From: Leptolyngbya sp. SIO4C5
GTDB taxonomy: Bacteria; Cyanobacteriota; Cyanobacteriia; Phormidesmidales; Phormidesmidaceae
Assembly (NCBI GenBank): GCA_010671965.1
Contig: JAAHIC010000242.1
Location: 1-6,836 of the forward strand
DNA: 6,836 nt
Direction of reading: 5' to 3'
Shown here: piece after piece, positions 5,722 through 6,836 of the stretch
Position numbering within the stretch: position 1 is the first letter of the stretch
Layout: every line of letters starts with the position of its first letter
The notes under the pieces: generated by a model
What the model was told of the DNA's origin: nothing
Database searches by the model: none
Seen by the model: the letters and a program-made list of their open reading frames with translations, nothing else
Translations under genes and position numbers: made by a program

Positions 5722-6822
5722 GTGATAGAAGAGAGGGCATACTGGCTGGCCTGGGCGAGGATTAGCGGCGTTGGGCCTGTCATACTCAAGCGGATTTATG
5801 AGCACTTTGGCAGTCTATCAGCAGCTTGGGCGGCCTCGCCTGAGCAACTACAGGCGGTTGAGGGCATTGGCCGACAGCTCGGAACCGCCCTGCGTCAAGG
5901 GCGACAGCAAGCACCTGAGTCACTGCTAAACCAGCATCTAGAGCGCGGTGAGGAATTTATCACTCCCGCTGATGCCGCCTATCCCAACCTGCTCTTTGAA
6001 ATCGCCGACCCGCCTCCGGTTTTGTACTATCGGGGACAACTGCAGGCAGCGATCGCCTCATGGCAGGGACTGCCCATTGGCATCGTTGGCACTCGCAGCC
6101 CCTCTGACTATGGCAAACGCTGGACGCGCAAGCTAACGCAGGCGCTGGTACAGCAGGGCTGTCCTATCATTTCGGGGCTGGCGGATGGGATTGACGCAGT
6201 GGCTCATCACCAGTGTTTACAGCAGCAAGGCATGACGGTGGCTGTTTTGGGCACGGGGGTAGATCAGGTTTATCCGGCTGCCAACCGCCGACTTTATGAA
6301 CAGATTGTGGCCGAAGGATTGTTGATAAGTGAGTATCCCTTGGGGACTGCCCCCAACCGCGTTCATTTTCCTCGCCGCAATCGCATTATTGCTGGCCTGA
6401 GCCGGGCTGTGATTGTCACGGAAGCGCCAGAGCGCTCTGGGGCACTGATTACAGCCCGATTAGCAAATGAGTATGGCCGCGATGTCTACGTTCTCCCCTG
6501 TTCACTGGACAATCTGCGAGGACAAGGTAGTTTGGGGCTGATCAACCAGGGAGGTCAGCCCATTTTAGGGATAGAGACGCTGTTAGCTCAGCTCGGCAAA
6601 ATGCCGCCGCTCAGCCCGGCTGAACCGCTGCCGCCGCTGCCTGAACTAGCCCCTCCCCTCTCCCAGGTAATGACCCAGGTTACGACTGAACCCACGGCCT
6701 TAGACACAATTGTGCAAAAAACAGGGTTGGCCACAGGGACAGTTTTGAGCGCGTTGACGCAGCTAGAAATCCTCAAACTAGTGAGCCATCTACCCGGAAT
6801 GCACTATCAGCGCCGTCTCTAG
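5722..6822 (+). CDS. dprA: DNA-processing protein DprA (Smf)
   Basis: DprA binds incoming single-stranded DNA in the cytoplasm during natural transformation, protects it and loads RecA. The 366-residue product is full length. Residues 1-70 form the helical N-terminal part, with a helix-hairpin-helix-like segment ending in VEGIGRQLG. The extended Rossmann domain covers about 75-290, with IVGTRSPSDYG (121-131), SGLADGIDAVAH (151-162), GTGVDQVYPAANRRL (177-191), FPRRNRIIAGLS (216-227) and RSGALITARLANEYGRDV (238-255). A proline-rich linker (about 295-312) leads to a C-terminal winged-helix domain (about 325-362: LDTIVQKTGLATGTVLSALTQLEI...). All expected Rossmann motifs are present, so the protein should be active. 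The GTG start has a good ribosome binding site. The gap to the upstream gene is 75 bp and it is the last gene seen. Its presence suggests, but does not prove, natural competence, as dprA is nearly universal in cyanobacteria. Confidence 0.97.
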   Translation: MIEERAYWLAWARISGVGPVILKRIYEHFGSLSAAWAASPEQLQAVEGIGRQLGTALRQGRQQAPESLLNQHLERGEEFITPADAAYPNLLFEIADPPPVLYYRGQLQAAIASWQGLPIGIVGTRSPSDYGKRWTRKLTQALVQQGCPIISGLADGIDAVAHHQCLQQQGMTVAVLGTGVDQVYPAANRRLYEQIVAEGLLISEYPLGTAPNRVHFPRRNRIIAGLSRAVIVTEAPERSGALITARLANEYGRDVYVLPCSLDNLRGQGSLGLINQGGQPILGIETLLAQLGKMPPLSPAEPLPPLPELAPPLSQVMTQVTTEPTALDTIVQKTGLATGTVLSALTQLEILKLVSHLPGMHYQRRL

Positions 6823-6836
6823 CAGCAGGTTTCTTC

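Larger units (their letters stand above)
564..6056. repeat. HIP1 core palindromes (GCGATCGC), 13 dispersed copies
   Basis: Exact GCGATCGC starts at 564, 921, 1247, 1415, 1727, 1739, 2871, 3181, 3351, 4129, 4948, 5314 and 6049. At 1246-1255 and 2870-2879 the full ten-base GGCGATCGCC is present. Eleven copies lie inside genes, in several reading frames; those at 564 and 4948 lie between genes. This density is a hallmark of many cyanobacterial genomes and is a compositional feature, not a mobile element. Confidence 0.9.

Noticed and set aside
1..6836. A new multi-gene system such as defence, secretion or biosynthetic cluster
   Set aside because: All seven full genes belong to known families with unrelated roles, and the spacing and orientations do not suggest one functional unit. 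No direct-repeat array, reverse transcriptase, toxin-antitoxin pair or RNA gene was seen.

Overview
This window is a compact piece of cyanobacterial chromosome. The main evidence is the palindrome GCGATCGC (the core of HIP1), which I count 13 times in 6.8 kb where about 0.1 would be expected by chance. The gene content agrees: a PatD-like protein, a DUF2301 membrane protein and a GAF-GAF sensor kinase of a type common in cyanobacteria. The moderately GC-rich composition and heavy use of CTG and CAG codons would suit a Leptolyngbya-like or other non-marine-picoplankton lineage, but the genus cannot be fixed from this sequence.

Layout: the left edge (1-107) carries the last 34 codons of an IS630-type transposase. 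About 50 bp further on a forward pair begins: a PatD-like protein (160-540) and a zf-TFIIB zinc-ribbon protein (596-1168). purN (1195-1866) lies on the minus strand, tail-to-tail with the zinc-ribbon gene. After a divergent intergenic region of about 180 bp that contains a clean 7-bp hairpin, all remaining genes run forward: a lone CUT1-type sugar ABC permease (2049-2930), a soluble hybrid-less sensor histidine kinase (3064-4935), a DUF2301 integral membrane protein (4999-5646) and dprA (5722-6822). No gene-free stretch exceeds 300 bases.

The genes do not form one pathway. They cover cell division or differentiation control (PatD), purine synthesis (PurN), sugar uptake (permease), signalling (kinase) and DNA uptake (DprA). 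This scattered arrangement is normal in cyanobacteria, where operons are short. I see no defence island, CRISPR array, prophage, RNA gene or clearly new multi-gene system. The points most worth a second look are the transposon end directly upstream of patD, a perfect 9-bp inverted repeat made of two HIP1 sites inside purN, the hairpin in the permease leader, and the altered G1 box of the sensor kinase.
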